Of a stretch of DNA of 64,000 bases, positions 1 to 9,706 are shown piece by piece (positions within the stretch are counted from its first letter, which is position 1; each line of letters begins with the position of its first letter). The notes beneath the pieces are model-generated. The model was not told the origin of the DNA. It did not search any database and was given only the letters and a program-made list of their open reading frames with translations. A program made the translations under genes and the position numbers. The DNA is from Ilyobacter_A sp963668015 (GTDB lineage: Bacteria > Fusobacteriota > Fusobacteriia > Fusobacteriales > Fusobacteriaceae), in assembly GCA_963668015.2 (NCBI GenBank), contig CAXXCR010000003.1, positions 1-64,000 of the forward strand. The letters are read 5' to 3'.

Positions 1-39
1 GGTTCGGCAAGAAGTATGGGTATAAAAATAACTGACTAA
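1..39 (+). CDS. rplK: ribosomal protein L11, C-terminal end only
   Basis: The first 39 bases read GSARSMGIKITD and then a TAA stop. This matches the conserved C-terminus of ribosomal protein L11 (the G-[ST]-A-[RK]-SMGI motif), and rplK precedes rplA in nearly all bacteria. The rest of the gene lies outside the window. L11 belongs to the GTPase-associated centre of the 50S subunit, together with the L10-L7/L12 stalk encoded just downstream. Confidence 0.9.
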   Translation, partial: GSARSMGIKITD

Positions 40-88
40 TTAATTCGAATAGAGTGATGTGCACTGTTATTTTGGAGTACGGAGATTA

Positions 89-117
89 GTGGTAGGAAAA
101 ATAATCCGCTTAACCAC
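89..117 (+). promoter_or_regulatory. candidate hairpin in the rplK-rplA spacer (possible L1 feedback site)
   Basis: GTGGT (89-93) can pair with ACCAC (113-117), with an inner AGGA/TCC pairing, directly before the AGGAGG ribosome binding site (121-126) of rplA. L1 is known to repress its own mRNA by binding a 23S-like hairpin. Assigning this hairpin to L1 is inference from position and size only; I did not verify the asymmetric L1-binding loop. Confidence 0.3.
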
Positions 118-137
118 AAAAGGAGGAAAGCAGAATA

Positions 138-848
138 ATGGCAAAAAAAAGAGGTAAAAAATATTTAGAGATAGCGAAGCTGGTAGAAGCTGGTAAACTA
201 TACACAGTTGAAGAAGCTTTAGAGCTAGTTAAAAAAACAAAAACAGCTAAATTCGTTGAAACTGTAGAGGTTGCTTTAAAACTAGGAGTAGATCCTAGAC
301 ATGCCGACCAACAAGTAAGAGGTACAGTTGTACTTCCTCACGGTACAGGTAAAGACGTAAAAATATTAGCAATTACTCAAGGTGAAAACATAGAGAAAGC
401 ACTAGAAGCTGGAGCTAACTATGCTGGAGCTGAAGAATACATAAGCAAAATTCAAGCTGGATGGTTTGACTTCGATGTAGTTATAGCTACACCGGACATG
501 ATGCCTAAGCTTGGAAAATTAGGAAAAATATTAGGAACTAAAGGGTTAATGCCTAACCCTAAATCAGGAACAGTAACTGCAAACATTGCTCAAGCTGTAT
601 CTGAATTCAAAAAAGGGAAATTAGCTTTCAGAGTAGACAAGTTAGGATCTATCCACGTTCCTATCGGTAAAGTAGATTTTGAAGATGCAAACCTTGAAGA
701 AAACTTCAAAACTTACTTGGCTGAGATTGTTAAGTTAAAGCCATCTGCATCAAAAGGTCAATACCTGAAAACTGTAGCTATTTCATTAACTATGGGACCT
801 GGAATAAAAATAGACCCAGTATTAGTTAACAAATACTTAGAAGCATAG
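138..848 (+). CDS. rplA: 50S ribosomal protein L1
   Basis: A 236-residue protein of the usual L1 length. It opens with the lysine-rich MAKKRGKKY start and carries the conserved MPKLGKLGKILGTKGLMPNP segment near residues 120-140 and a typical C-terminal SLTMGPG motif. L1 forms the L1 stalk of the large subunit, which helps E-site tRNA leave, and it can act as a translational repressor of its own operon. The start ATG follows a strong AGGAGG at 121-126. It sits in the standard rplK-rplA-rplJ-rplL order. Confidence 0.97.
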   Translation: MAKKRGKKYLEIAKLVEAGKLYTVEEALELVKKTKTAKFVETVEVALKLGVDPRHADQQVRGTVVLPHGTGKDVKILAITQGENIEKALEAGANYAGAEEYISKIQAGWFDFDVVIATPDMMPKLGKLGKILGTKGLMPNPKSGTVTANIAQAVSEFKKGKLAFRVDKLGSIHVPIGKVDFEDANLEENFKTYLAEIVKLKPSASKGQYLKTVAISLTMGPGIKIDPVLVNKYLEA

Positions 849-870
849 TTTACAATAAAATAATTCATAA

Positions 871-992
871 AACCAAAGACAGTAGGTGGAATTTCCTTAA
901 ATATCCTACCGAGGTGGATGTGTAAATGCAACGCAAAACCTCACTTGATATACAAACCTCCGTCTTTGTCTTTGGCCGGAGGTTTATTTTTG
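871..992 (+). promoter_or_regulatory. ribosomal protein L10 leader with attenuator-like terminator
   Basis: This is the classic L10 leader in the rplA-rplJ spacer. CCAAAGAC (873-880) can pair with GTCTTTGG (968-975) to close a multi-branch structure that contains the AGTAGGTGG...TATCCTACCGAGG hairpin. In competition, AAACCTCCG (954-962) pairs with CGGAGGTTT (977-985), followed by a T-rich run, as an intrinsic terminator. The two structures compete for the same region, as expected if excess L10(L12)4 complex binds the leader and causes attenuation. The leader family is established knowledge; the folding was done by eye. Confidence 0.85.
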
Positions 993-1015
993 AAATAAGA
1001 GGAGGTGAATAGGGA

Positions 1016-1510
1016 ATGGCAACTGAAGCTAAAAAACAGGTTGTAGCAGAATTAGCTGAGAAGATCAAAAAAGCAGAATCTATCGTTTTAGTTGATTACC
1101 AAGGTATCAAAGTTAACGAAGAGACTGAATTAAGAAAACAAATGAGAGAAGCTGGAGCAGAGTACGTCGTTGCTAAAAATAGATTATTCAAAATTGCTTT
1201 AAAAGAAGCAGGAGTAGAAGATTCATTTGATGACGCTTTAGAAGGTACAACTTCATTCGCATTTGGATATGAAGACGCAGTAGCACCTGCTAAGGTAGCT
1301 TATGATTTTGGGAATGGTAAAGAAGTATTTAACATCAAAGCTGGATACTTATCTGGTAAAAGAGTAGATGCTGCTGAGGTTGAGGCATTGGCAAAACTAC
1401 CATCAAGAGAACAACTACTTTCTATGGTGTTGAACGGTATGTTAGGACCTATCAGAAAACTTGCATACGGTTTAGTAGCTATTGCTGATAAGCAAGAAGC
1501 GGCTGAGTAA
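1016..1510 (+). CDS. rplJ: 50S ribosomal protein L10
   Basis: A 164-residue L10, the base of the ribosomal stalk that anchors L7/L12 dimers and binds 23S rRNA with L11. The N-terminal globular domain shows the conserved VDYQGIKVNEETELRKQMR-type segment near residues 26-45 and AKNRLFKIA near 57-65; the C-terminal helix binds L7/L12. AGGAGGTG at 999-1006 gives the start. Expression is probably controlled by the L10 leader immediately upstream. Length and position are typical. Confidence 0.97.
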   Translation: MATEAKKQVVAELAEKIKKAESIVLVDYQGIKVNEETELRKQMREAGAEYVVAKNRLFKIALKEAGVEDSFDDALEGTTSFAFGYEDAVAPAKVAYDFGNGKEVFNIKAGYLSGKRVDAAEVEALAKLPSREQLLSMVLNGMLGPIRKLAYGLVAIADKQEAAE

Positions 1511-1564
1511 TTTAAAAACAGGAATCTAATTTTAGAAAAAAGAAAATTTAAGGAGGAAAAACTA

Positions 1565-1930
1565 ATGGCATTCGATAGAGAACAATTCATCGCAGACTTA
1601 GAAGCGATGACAGTATTAGAACTTAAAGAATTAGTAACAACATTAGAAGATCACTTTGGAGTAACTGCAGCAGCACCTGTAGCAGTAGCAGCAGCAGAAG
1701 GTGGAGCGGCAGCAGCAGAAAAAACTGAATTCGACGTAGTTTTAGTAAGCGCTGGAGCTAAGAAAATCGCAGTAATCAAAGAAATCAGAGGAATCACTGG
1801 ATTAGGACTTAAAGAAGCTAAAGAAATGGCTGAAAAAGGTGGAGCAATCAAAGAAGCAGTTTCTAAAGACGAAGCTGAAGAAGTGAAAGCTAAATTAGAA
1901 GCAGCTGGAGCAGAAGTAGAAGTTAAGTAA
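1565..1930 (+). CDS. rplL: 50S ribosomal protein L7/L12
   Basis: A 121-residue acidic stalk protein. It has an N-terminal dimerisation helix (about 1-33), an Ala-rich hinge (about 38-56) and a C-terminal domain with the factor-binding KIAVIKEIRGITGLGLKEAK region. It recruits EF-Tu, EF-G, IF2 and RF3 to the ribosome. AAGGAGG precedes the ATG. The terminator-like hairpin after the stop probably lowers read-through into rpoBC, so more stalk protein than polymerase is made. Confidence 0.97.
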   Translation: MAFDREQFIADLEAMTVLELKELVTTLEDHFGVTAAAPVAVAAAEGGAAAAEKTEFDVVLVSAGAKKIAVIKEIRGITGLGLKEAKEMAEKGGAIKEAVSKDEAEEVKAKLEAAGAEVEVK

Positions 1931-1956
1931 TTGAATAAATTGCTTTAAAGAGTAGA

Positions 1957-1981
1957 GGCACTCTTTGGGAGTGCCTTTTTA
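1957..1981 (+). terminator. intrinsic terminator/attenuator after rplL
   Basis: GGCACTC (1957-1963), loop TTTGG, GAGTGCC (1969-1975), then a T-run. It lies in the rplL-rpoB spacer, where partial termination or processing is known in other bacteria. Confidence 0.75.
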
Positions 1982-2051
1982 CTCATTCTTTAGGAAATAT
2001 GTACTTGAAAAATAATATAACGTCTAAAAAAATATATTGATGATTGGTGAT

Positions 2052-2078
2052 TGATATATTCACCGGGTTAATATATCA
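2052..2078 (+). other. perfect AT-rich hairpin before rpoB
   Basis: TGATATATT (2052-2060) and AATATATCA (2070-2078) form a perfect 9-bp stem with a 9-nt loop, about 40 bases before the rpoB start. There is no T-run, so it is not a simple terminator. It may be a processing site or control element for rpoBC; its function is unknown. Confidence 0.4.
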
Positions 2079-2117
2079 GCTATTAATCATTAATGAAACA
2101 ATGAGGGGTGTGAAGCA

Positions 2118-5100
2118 ATGGGGAAACTTATTGAAAGAACAAGTTTTGGAACAATTCCAGAAAGAGGTACTATGCCTCACTTTTTAGAATTCCAACTGAA
2201 CTCTTACGAAGGCTTTTTTGCAGGTTAAGAGGGTTCCTACAGAGAGATATAGCGACGGATTGGAGCAGGCTTTTAGAGAAACATTCCCTATAGAATCATC
2301 TGGAGGAGATGTTAGACTAGAGTATTTATGGTATGAGCTTCATGAAAGTGAACCTCCTTTAAATGACGAATTAGAGTGTAAAAAAAGAGGTAAAACCTAT
2401 TCAGCATCTCTTAAAGTAAGGCTGAGATTAGTTAACAAAAAAAGCGGGAATGAAATCCAGGAGTCACTAGTTTATTTTGGTGAAATTCCATTAATGACTG
2501 AGAGAGCTACATTTATAATAAATGGAGCGGAGAGAGTAGTGGTATCCCAGCTACACAGATCACCAGGGGTTTCTTTCAACAAAGATGTTAATATCCAAAC
2601 AGGTAAAGATCTGTTTACAGGGAAGATAATACCTTATAAAGGTACATGGCTTGAGTTTGAAACTGATAAAAACGACTTTTTGAATGTTAAGATAGATAGA
2701 AAGAAAAAAGTTCTTGCCAGTGTATTCTTGAAAGCAGTCGAGTTTTTCGAAACGAACAAAGAGATAATGGATGAGTTTTTCGAAACAAAGGAACTTGACT
2801 TAGTAAAGTATTACGAAAAATACACAGATAAAACTGAACTGCTTACAGTTATTAGGACAAAACTAGAGGGTAGTTTCCTGAAAGATGATTTAATTGACCT
2901 TGAAACAGGGGAAATATTAGCAGAAGCTGAGGGAGTTATAAGCGAGCACACAGTTGAAACTATTTTAGACATGAAAATGGAAACAGTTTCTTACTGGGAA
3001 GTAAAACCTGAAGATCTAGTTCTGGCAAACTCACTTGTTAACGACACAACTTCAAATTCAGCAGAAGCAGTAATGGAAGTATTTAAAAAACTGAGACCAG
3101 GTGACCTGGTAACGGTAGACAGTGCGAGATCATTGATAAGACAAATGTTCTTTAATCCTCAAAGGTATGACTTGGCTCCTGTTGGAAGATACAAAATGAA
3201 CAAGAGGCTGAAGTTGGAACTGCAAGATGACGAGGCTCAACTTACAAAAGATGACATAGTTTCAACAGTAAAATACATTAAAAAACTGTATAACGGAGAG
3301 GGTCATACAGACGATATAGACAACCTTTCAAACAGAAGGGTAAGAGGTGTAGGAGAGCTCCTACTTATGCAAATAAAGAGCGGATTAGCTAAGATGGGTA
3401 AAATGGTAAAAGAAAAAATGACTATCCAAGACATCACTAGCTTAACTCCACAATCACTTCTTAACACAAGACCGCTTAATGCGCTTATACTTGATTTCTT
3501 TGGAAGTGGACAACTTTCTCAGTTCATGGATCAGTCAAATCCGCTTGCTGAACTTACTCATAAAAGGAGAATATCTGCACTTGGACCAGGAGGACTTTCA
3601 AGGGAAAGAGCCGGATTTGAGGTTCGTGACGTACACGATTCACACTATGGTAGAATCTGTCCTATCGAAACTCCAGAGGGTCCAAACATCGGTCTTATAG
3701 GGTCGCTTGCAACTTATGCAAAGGTAAACAGATATGGGTTTATTGAGACTCCATACATAAAAGTAAAAGATGGTTGTGTTAACTTTGAAGATATAGAGTA
3801 TCTTGCAGCTGATGACGAAGATGGATTATTCATCGCGCAGGCAGATACAAAAATAGATGAAAATGGTAAACTTCTTGGGGAAGTAGTTTGTAGATTCGGA
3901 CATGACATCGTTCATGTACCAGGCGAAAGAGTAGACTACCTAGACGTTTCTCCAAAGCAGGTTGTATCAGTATCAGCAGCACTAATACCGTTCTTAGAAC
4001 ACGATGATGCCAACCGTGCACTGATGGGATCGAACATGCAACGTCAAGCGGTACCATTATTAAAAGCGGAAGCTCCTTTTGTTGGAACTGGAATGGAAAG
4101 AAAAGTTGCTGTGGATTCAGGAGCAGTAATCACAACAAAGGTAGAGGGAACAGTTACTTCTGTTGATGCAAATAGAATAGTTGTAGAAGACTTAAACGGT
4201 AAAGAGCATGTAAGCAGACTTTTAAACTTTGAAAGATCAAACCAAGCTATGTGTCTACACCAAAAACCACTTGTTGACCTTGGTCAAAAAGTTAAAGTAG
4301 GGGATATCCTTGCAGATGGACCTGGAACAAAAGGCGGAGACCTTGCACTAGGAAGAAATATCCTAATGGCATTCATGCCTTGGGAAGGGTACAACTTCGA
4401 GGATGCGATATTAATTTCCGACAGACTTAGAAAAGATGATGTATTCACTTCAATACACATTGAAGAGTATGAGATAGAAGCAAGATCTACAAAATTAGGG
4501 GACGAAGAAATAACAAGAGAAATCCCTAATGTAAGCGAAGAAGCACTTAGAAACCTTGACGACAGAGGAGTAATAAGAGTCGGAGCAGAGGTAAATGCAG
4601 GTGATATACTTGTAGGAAAAACAACTCCTAAAGGGGAAACTGAGCCACCTGCAGAAGAAAAACTTCTTAGAGCAATATTCGGGGAAAAAGCTAGAGATGT
4701 AAGAGACACTTCACTTAAAATGCCTCATGGATCAAAAGGGACTATAGTTGAAGTACTTGAATTGTCTAGAGAAAAAGGCGACGAATTGAAGGCCGGAGTA
4801 AATAAGACTATAAGAATCTACGTTGCCGAAAAAAGAAAGATAACAGTTGGAGATAAAATGTCAGGACGTCATGGAAACAAAGGGGTAGTTTCGAGAGTGC
4901 TTCCTGCTGAGGATATGCCATTCTTAGAAAACGGTACGCCGCTTGACATAGTTATCAATCCACTGGGAGTACCTTCGCGTATGAACATCGGACAGGTATT
5001 AGAAGTTCACTTAGGACTTGCAATCGGAGACCTAGATGGAGGAACATATATTGCTACTCCGGTATTTGATGGAGGTTCCGAAGAACATATAAAAGACTAT

Positions 5101-5616
5101 CTTGAAAAAGCAGACTACAACAGAAGTGGTAAGGTTAAACTTATCGATGGTAGAACAGGAGAGGCGTTTGACAATCCTGTAACAGTTGGAAGAATGTACA
5201 TGCTTAAACTGCATCATCTGGTAGAGGACAAGATGCATGCTAGGGCAATAGGTCCTTACTCGCTTGTAACTCAGCAGCCACTTGGAGGAAAAGCCCAATT
5301 TGGAGGACAAAGACTGGGAGAAATGGAAGTTTGGGCACTAGAAGCTTATGGTGCATCCAATATTCTTCAAGAAATGCTAACAGTAAAATCAGATGATGTT
5401 ATGGGAAGAACTAAGACATATGAGGCGATAGTTAAAGGCGAAGAGATGCCTGAAGCCGACCTTCCAGAGTCATTCAAGGTACTATTGAAAGAGTTCCAAT
5501 CACTTGCATTAGATGTAGAGCTATTTGATAAAACAGGTGATACTATAGATGTAAGCAGCGAATCTATCAAAGAAGAAACTATAACAGAGTTTTCTTTGGC
5601 AGACCTTAAAAACTAA
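2118..5616 (+). CDS. rpoB: RNA polymerase subunit beta (one frameshift near the start)
   Basis: Catalytic beta subunit of RNA polymerase. The true start is the ATG at 2118 (MGKLIERTSFGTIPERG, continuing through HFLEFQLNSYEGF); the main reading frame resumes at about 2218. A run of six T at 2214-2219 appears one base too long: with five T the protein reads YEGFLQ and continues normally, giving about 1165 residues. Since rpoB is essential, a sequencing or assembly error is the likeliest explanation. The rifampicin pocket (SQLSQFMDQ-like and THKRRISALGPGG motifs) and GDKMSGRHGNKG are intact, and Asp516, His526 and Ser531 (E. coli numbering) are the wild-type residues. Ser509 is replaced by Gly. 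Confidence 0.95.
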
Positions 5617-5622
5617 AACTTA

Positions 5623-5654
5623 CAAGTAAATGGGCTTACCCATTTACTTGTTTT
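5623..5654 (+). terminator. terminator-like hairpin between rpoB and rpoC
   Basis: CAAGTAAATGGG (5623-5634), loop CTTA, CCCATTTACTTG (5639-5650) and a short TTTT. The perfect 12-bp stem lies between two co-transcribed essential genes. It may give partial termination or an mRNA cleavage point; its strength cannot be judged by eye. Confidence 0.6.
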
Positions 5655-5701
5655 GAATATATCGCTTTTAAAGATCATATTAAGGAGGCTTTGCGATAAG
5701 T

Positions 5702-8700
5702 ATGAGTATAAAAGACTTTGATAAAATAAGAATCAAGCTGGCTTCTCCTGAAAAAATTAACGAGTGGTCTTATGGGGAAGTAACAAAACCAGAAACCATA
5801 AACTATAGGACTCTTAATCCTGAAATGGATGGACTTTTCTGTGAGAAGATTTTTGGACCAACAAAAGATTGGGAATGTGCTTGTGGTAAATACAAGAGGA
5901 TGAGATATAAAGGCCTAGTGTGTGAGAAGTGTGGAGTAGAAGTAACTCGAGCTAAGGTTAGAAGAGAAAGAATGGGGCATATCGCATTAGCAGCTCCTGT
6001 ATCACACATATGGTATTCTAAGGGTACTCCGAATAAGATGTCTCTAATCTTGGGGATAAGCCCAAAAGAGCTTGAATCTGTACTTTATTTCGCAAGATAT
6101 ATAGTAACTGAACCAGGTGAAACAAACTTAAAAGCCGGGAAAATACTTACTGAAAGAGAATACAAACTTTACAAACAGCAACATGGAGCAAAATTTGAAG
6201 CTTTAATGGGAGCAGAAGCTATATTAAGACTTCTACAAACTCTGGATTTAGATGCACTACAAAAAGAGCTTGAAGAGGAGCTTGAGACTGTAGGGTCTAC
6301 ACAAAGAAGAAAAAAAATCGTAAAAAGGCTTAAAATAGTTAGAGACTTTATAGCATCTGAAAATAAACCTGAATGGATGATAATGAAAAACCTTCCGGTT
6401 ATACCGGCAGACCTTAGACCAATGGTTCAGCTTGATGGTGGAAGATTCGCAACATCCGATTTAAATGACCTTTACAGAAGGGTTATAAACAGAAATAACA
6501 GACTAAAAAAGCTTCTGGAAATACATGCACCTGATATAGTTGTAAAAAATGAAAAAAGAATGCTGCAAGAAGCAGTTGATGCACTTATAGATAATGGTAG
6601 AAGAGGAAAGCCTGTTGTAACTCAAAACAACAGAGAGCTAAAATCCCTTTCAGATATGCTGAAAGGAAAACAGGGAAGATTTAGACAGAACCTACTAGGT
6701 AAAAGGGTTGACTACTCAGCGAGATCGGTTATCGTTGTAGGACCTACTCTTAAAATACACCAGTGTGGTATCCCTAAGAAAATGGCACTTGAACTTTACA
6801 AACCTTTTATGATGAGGGAACTTGTAAAAAGAGAGATTGCAAACAATATAAAAACAGCTAAAAAACTTGTAGAAGACGGAGACGACAAAGTTTGGGAAAT
6901 CATTGAGGAAGTTATACAGGATCACCCGGTACTACTAAACAGGGCACCGACTCTACATAGACTTTCAATACAGGCATTTGAACCTGTGCTTATAGAAGGA
7001 AAAGCCATAAGGCTTCACCCACTTGTTTGTTCTGCATTCAATGCCGACTTCGATGGTGACCAAATGGCGGTTCACTTGATGCTTTCACCTGAAGCTATAA
7101 TGGAAGCGAAGCTTCTTATGCTTGCACCAAACAACATCATATCACCTTCAAATGGTGAACCGATAGCGGTACCTTCACAGGATATGGTTATGGGATGTTA
7201 CTACATGACAAAAGAAAAACCAGGGGCAAAAGGTGAAGGAAAGGTATTCTCCAACAAAGAACAGGCAATAACTGCTTACCAAAATAAAATCATCGAAACT
7301 CATGCTATCGTAAAAGTAAGAATCGGTGATGAAATTTTGGAAACTACAGCTGGAAGAATCCTATTCAATGATATACTTCCGATTGGTGACAGAGAATACG
7401 ACGTAACTTTCGGTAAGAAACAGCTGAAAAAACTTATTTCGAAATTATATGAAACACATGGATTTACAATAACAGCAGAACTTATAAACGACATTAAAAA
7501 CTTTGGATACCACTATGCAACTTTTGCTGGGGTAACTGTTGGAATAGAAGATCTTGAAATACCAAAAGAGAAAAAGAAGATACTAGAAGATGCAGACGAT
7601 GAAGTAGCTAGAATCGAGCAGGAATACAGAGACGGAAATATAATCGACGAAGAGAGATACAGAAGAACAGTCGCAATTTGGTCTCAGGCAACTGACGAAG
7701 TTACTAAGAAAATGATGTCGGGGCTAGATCAATTTAACCCGGTATACATGATGGCGAACTCAGGAGCAAGGGGTAACATCTCTCAGATGAGACAGCTTGG
7801 TGGAATGAGGGGTCTTATGGCCGATACACAGGGTAGAATCATAGAGGTACCGATCAAAGCAAACTTCCGTGAAGGTCTTACTGTAATGGAGTTCTTCATG
7901 TCATCACATGGTGCGAGAAAAGGACTAGCAGATACAGCACTGCGTACAGCCGATTCAGGATACCTAACAAGAAGACTTGTAGATATCTCACATGAGGTTA
8001 TCGTAAACGACGAAGACTGTGGAACTATGGGTGGAATAGAAGTTGCAGCACTTGTAGTAGAAGGTGAAGAGATTGAAACTCTAAGAGAAAGAATCAACGG
8101 AAGAGTACTAGCAGAGGATCTAGTACACGACGGTGAAACTATAGCTAAAAGAAATACAATTATAAAAAATGATCTTATAAACAAAATTGAAGAATTGAAC
8201 ATAAAGAAAATCAAGATAAGATCACCGCTTACTTGTGATCTTGAAAAAGGTGTTTGTCAAAAATGTTATGGAATGGATCTTTCAAACCATAAAGATATAC
8301 TTCTAGGAGAAGCTGTTGGGGTTATAGCGGCTCAGTCAATCGGAGAACCTGGAACTCAGCTTACAATGAGAACCTTCCATACTGGTGGGGTAGCTATGGC
8401 AACAGCTGCACAAACTGAAATCAAAGCTGAAAACAGCGGAAGCATAGATTTTAAGGATATCAGAATTCTTGAAAATAAAGAGACTGGAGAAAAAGTTGTA
8501 GTATCCCAGTCATCTAAATTGATAATAGGAAACTATGATTACGAGATTCCGTCAGGTTGTGTACTTCAAGTAGAAGAAGGACAAACAGTAAACATAGGAG
8601 ATGTACTTGTTAAATTCGATCCTTACCACGTACCTATCATTGCGGAGAAGCAAGGAAGAATTGAATACAGAGAACTTTATGTTAAAGAAAACCATGATGA

Positions 8701-9646
8701 AAAATATGATGTAGCAGAATATATGGCGATCAAGCCAGTTGAAAGCGGAGATATCAACCCAAGAATAGTTATCTTTGATGCCGACGATAAAAAAGTAGCA
8801 GAATACCACATCCCATTTGGAGCCTACCTAATGGTTAGGGAAAATGAAAATGTTAAAAGTGGTCAAATCCTTGCGAAAATAATTAAAGCCGGGGAAGGAA
8901 CTAAGGATATCACTGGTGGTCTTCCAAGAATACAAGAGCTTTTCGAAGCTAGAAATCCAAAAGGTAAGGCTATGCTTACAGAGATAGACGGTAAGGTGGA
9001 AGTTACAGGTAAGAAGAAAAAAGGTATGAGGGTAATAATTATCAGGTCTACTGAAGATTCTGACCTTCATAAAGAATACCTAATACCTGTAGGAGAACAT
9101 CTGGTTGTTACAGATGGAATGCTTGTTAAATCAGGAGACAAATTAACTGAAGGAGTAATCTCACCTCACGATATACTTTCTATAAAAGGGCTAGTAGAAG
9201 CAGAACAGTACATACTTGAAGCTGTACAGCAGGTATACAGAGAACAAGGGGTTACAGTAAACGATAAACATATAGAGATAATAGTTAAGCAGATGTTTAA
9301 GAAAGTTAGAATTAAAAAGGGTGGAGCTTCTCTATTCTTAGAAGATGAGGTTGTAGAAAAGAGATTGGTAGATATTGAAAATGAGAGACTTATATCTATA
9401 GGTAAAAAGGCTATAGAATATGAGCCAATTATACAAGGTATCACTAAAGCTGCTGTTAATACAGGAAGCTTTATCTCGGCAGCATCATTCCAGGAAACAA
9501 CTAAGGTTCTTTCTAATGCAGCAATAGAAGGAAAAGAGGATTACCTAGAAGGTCTGAAAGAGAATGTAATTATAGGTAAGAAAATACCTGCAGGAACAGG
9601 GTTTGACACTTACCAAAATGTAGAACCAAAAGTTTTAGAGAATTAA
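5702..9646 (+). CDS. rpoC: RNA polymerase subunit beta prime
   Basis: A 1314-residue beta-prime subunit. The N-terminal zinc-binding motif (CACGKY...CEKCG) lies near residues 58-80 and the catalytic Mg2+-binding motif NADFDGDQMAVH near residues 445-457. A second cysteine cluster (CGTMGG...CDLEKGVCQKC) and the trigger-loop region (SIGEPGTQLTMRTFHTGG) follow near residues 775-900. Together with beta it forms the active site cleft. AAGGAGG precedes the start and the gene is uninterrupted. It is co-transcribed with rpoB, subject to the intergenic hairpin. Confidence 0.98.
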   Translation: MSIKDFDKIRIKLASPEKINEWSYGEVTKPETINYRTLNPEMDGLFCEKIFGPTKDWECACGKYKRMRYKGLVCEKCGVEVTRAKVRRERMGHIALAAPVSHIWYSKGTPNKMSLILGISPKELESVLYFARYIVTEPGETNLKAGKILTEREYKLYKQQHGAKFEALMGAEAILRLLQTLDLDALQKELEEELETVGSTQRRKKIVKRLKIVRDFIASENKPEWMIMKNLPVIPADLRPMVQLDGGRFATSDLNDLYRRVINRNNRLKKLLEIHAPDIVVKNEKRMLQEAVDALIDNGRRGKPVVTQNNRELKSLSDMLKGKQGRFRQNLLGKRVDYSARSVIVVGPTLKIHQCGIPKKMALELYKPFMMRELVKREIANNIKTAKKLVEDGDDKVWEIIEEVIQDHPVLLNRAPTLHRLSIQAFEPVLIEGKAIRLHPLVCSAFNADFDGDQMAVHLMLSPEAIMEAKLLMLAPNNIISPSNGEPIAVPSQDMVMGCYYMTKEKPGAKGEGKVFSNKEQAITAYQNKIIETHAIVKVRIGDEILETTAGRILFNDILPIGDREYDVTFGKKQLKKLISKLYETHGFTITAELINDIKNFGYHYATFAGVTVGIEDLEIPKEKKKILEDADDEVARIEQEYRDGNIIDEERYRRTVAIWSQATDEVTKKMMSGLDQFNPVYMMANSGARGNISQMRQLGGMRGLMADTQGRIIEVPIKANFREGLTVMEFFMSSHGARKGLADTALRTADSGYLTRRLVDISHEVIVNDEDCGTMGGIEVAALVVEGEEIETLRERINGRVLAEDLVHDGETIAKRNTIIKNDLINKIEELNIKKIKIRSPLTCDLEKGVCQKCYGMDLSNHKDILLGEAVGVIAAQSIGEPGTQLTMRTFHTGGVAMATAAQTEIKAENSGSIDFKDIRILENKETGEKVVVSQSSKLIIGNYDYEIPSGCVLQVEEGQTVNIGDVLVKFDPYHVPIIAEKQGRIEYRELYVKENHDEKYDVAEYMAIKPVESGDINPRIVIFDADDKKVAEYHIPFGAYLMVRENENVKSGQILAKIIKAGEGTKDITGGLPRIQELFEARNPKGKAMLTEIDGKVEVTGKKKKGMRVIIIRSTEDSDLHKEYLIPVGEHLVVTDGMLVKSGDKLTEGVISPHDILSIKGLVEAEQYILEAVQQVYREQGVTVNDKHIEIIVKQMFKKVRIKKGGASLFLEDEVVEKRLVDIENERLISIGKKAIEYEPIIQGITKAAVNTGSFISAASFQETTKVLSNAAIEGKEDYLEGLKENVIIGKKIPAGTGFDTYQNVEPKVLEN

Positions 9647-9647
9647 T

Positions 9648-9675
9648 AAAATAGGCGACATATGTCGCCTATTTT
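9648..9675 (+). terminator. terminator after rpoC
   Basis: AAAATAGGCGAC and GTCGCCTATTTT form a near-perfect inverted repeat immediately after the rpoC stop, and the 3' arm supplies the T-run. It closes the rplKAJL-rpoBC cluster. The symmetric A/T ends suggest it could work in both directions. Confidence 0.85.
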
Positions 9676-9706
9676 GATATTATTTTCATAAAAGGAGAAT
9701 ATTAAT

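Noticed and set aside
2218..5616. rpoB starting at an internal TTG at 2218
   Set aside because: The conserved N-terminus MGKLIERTSFG lies upstream in another frame; a single extra T explains the break better than a truncated protein.
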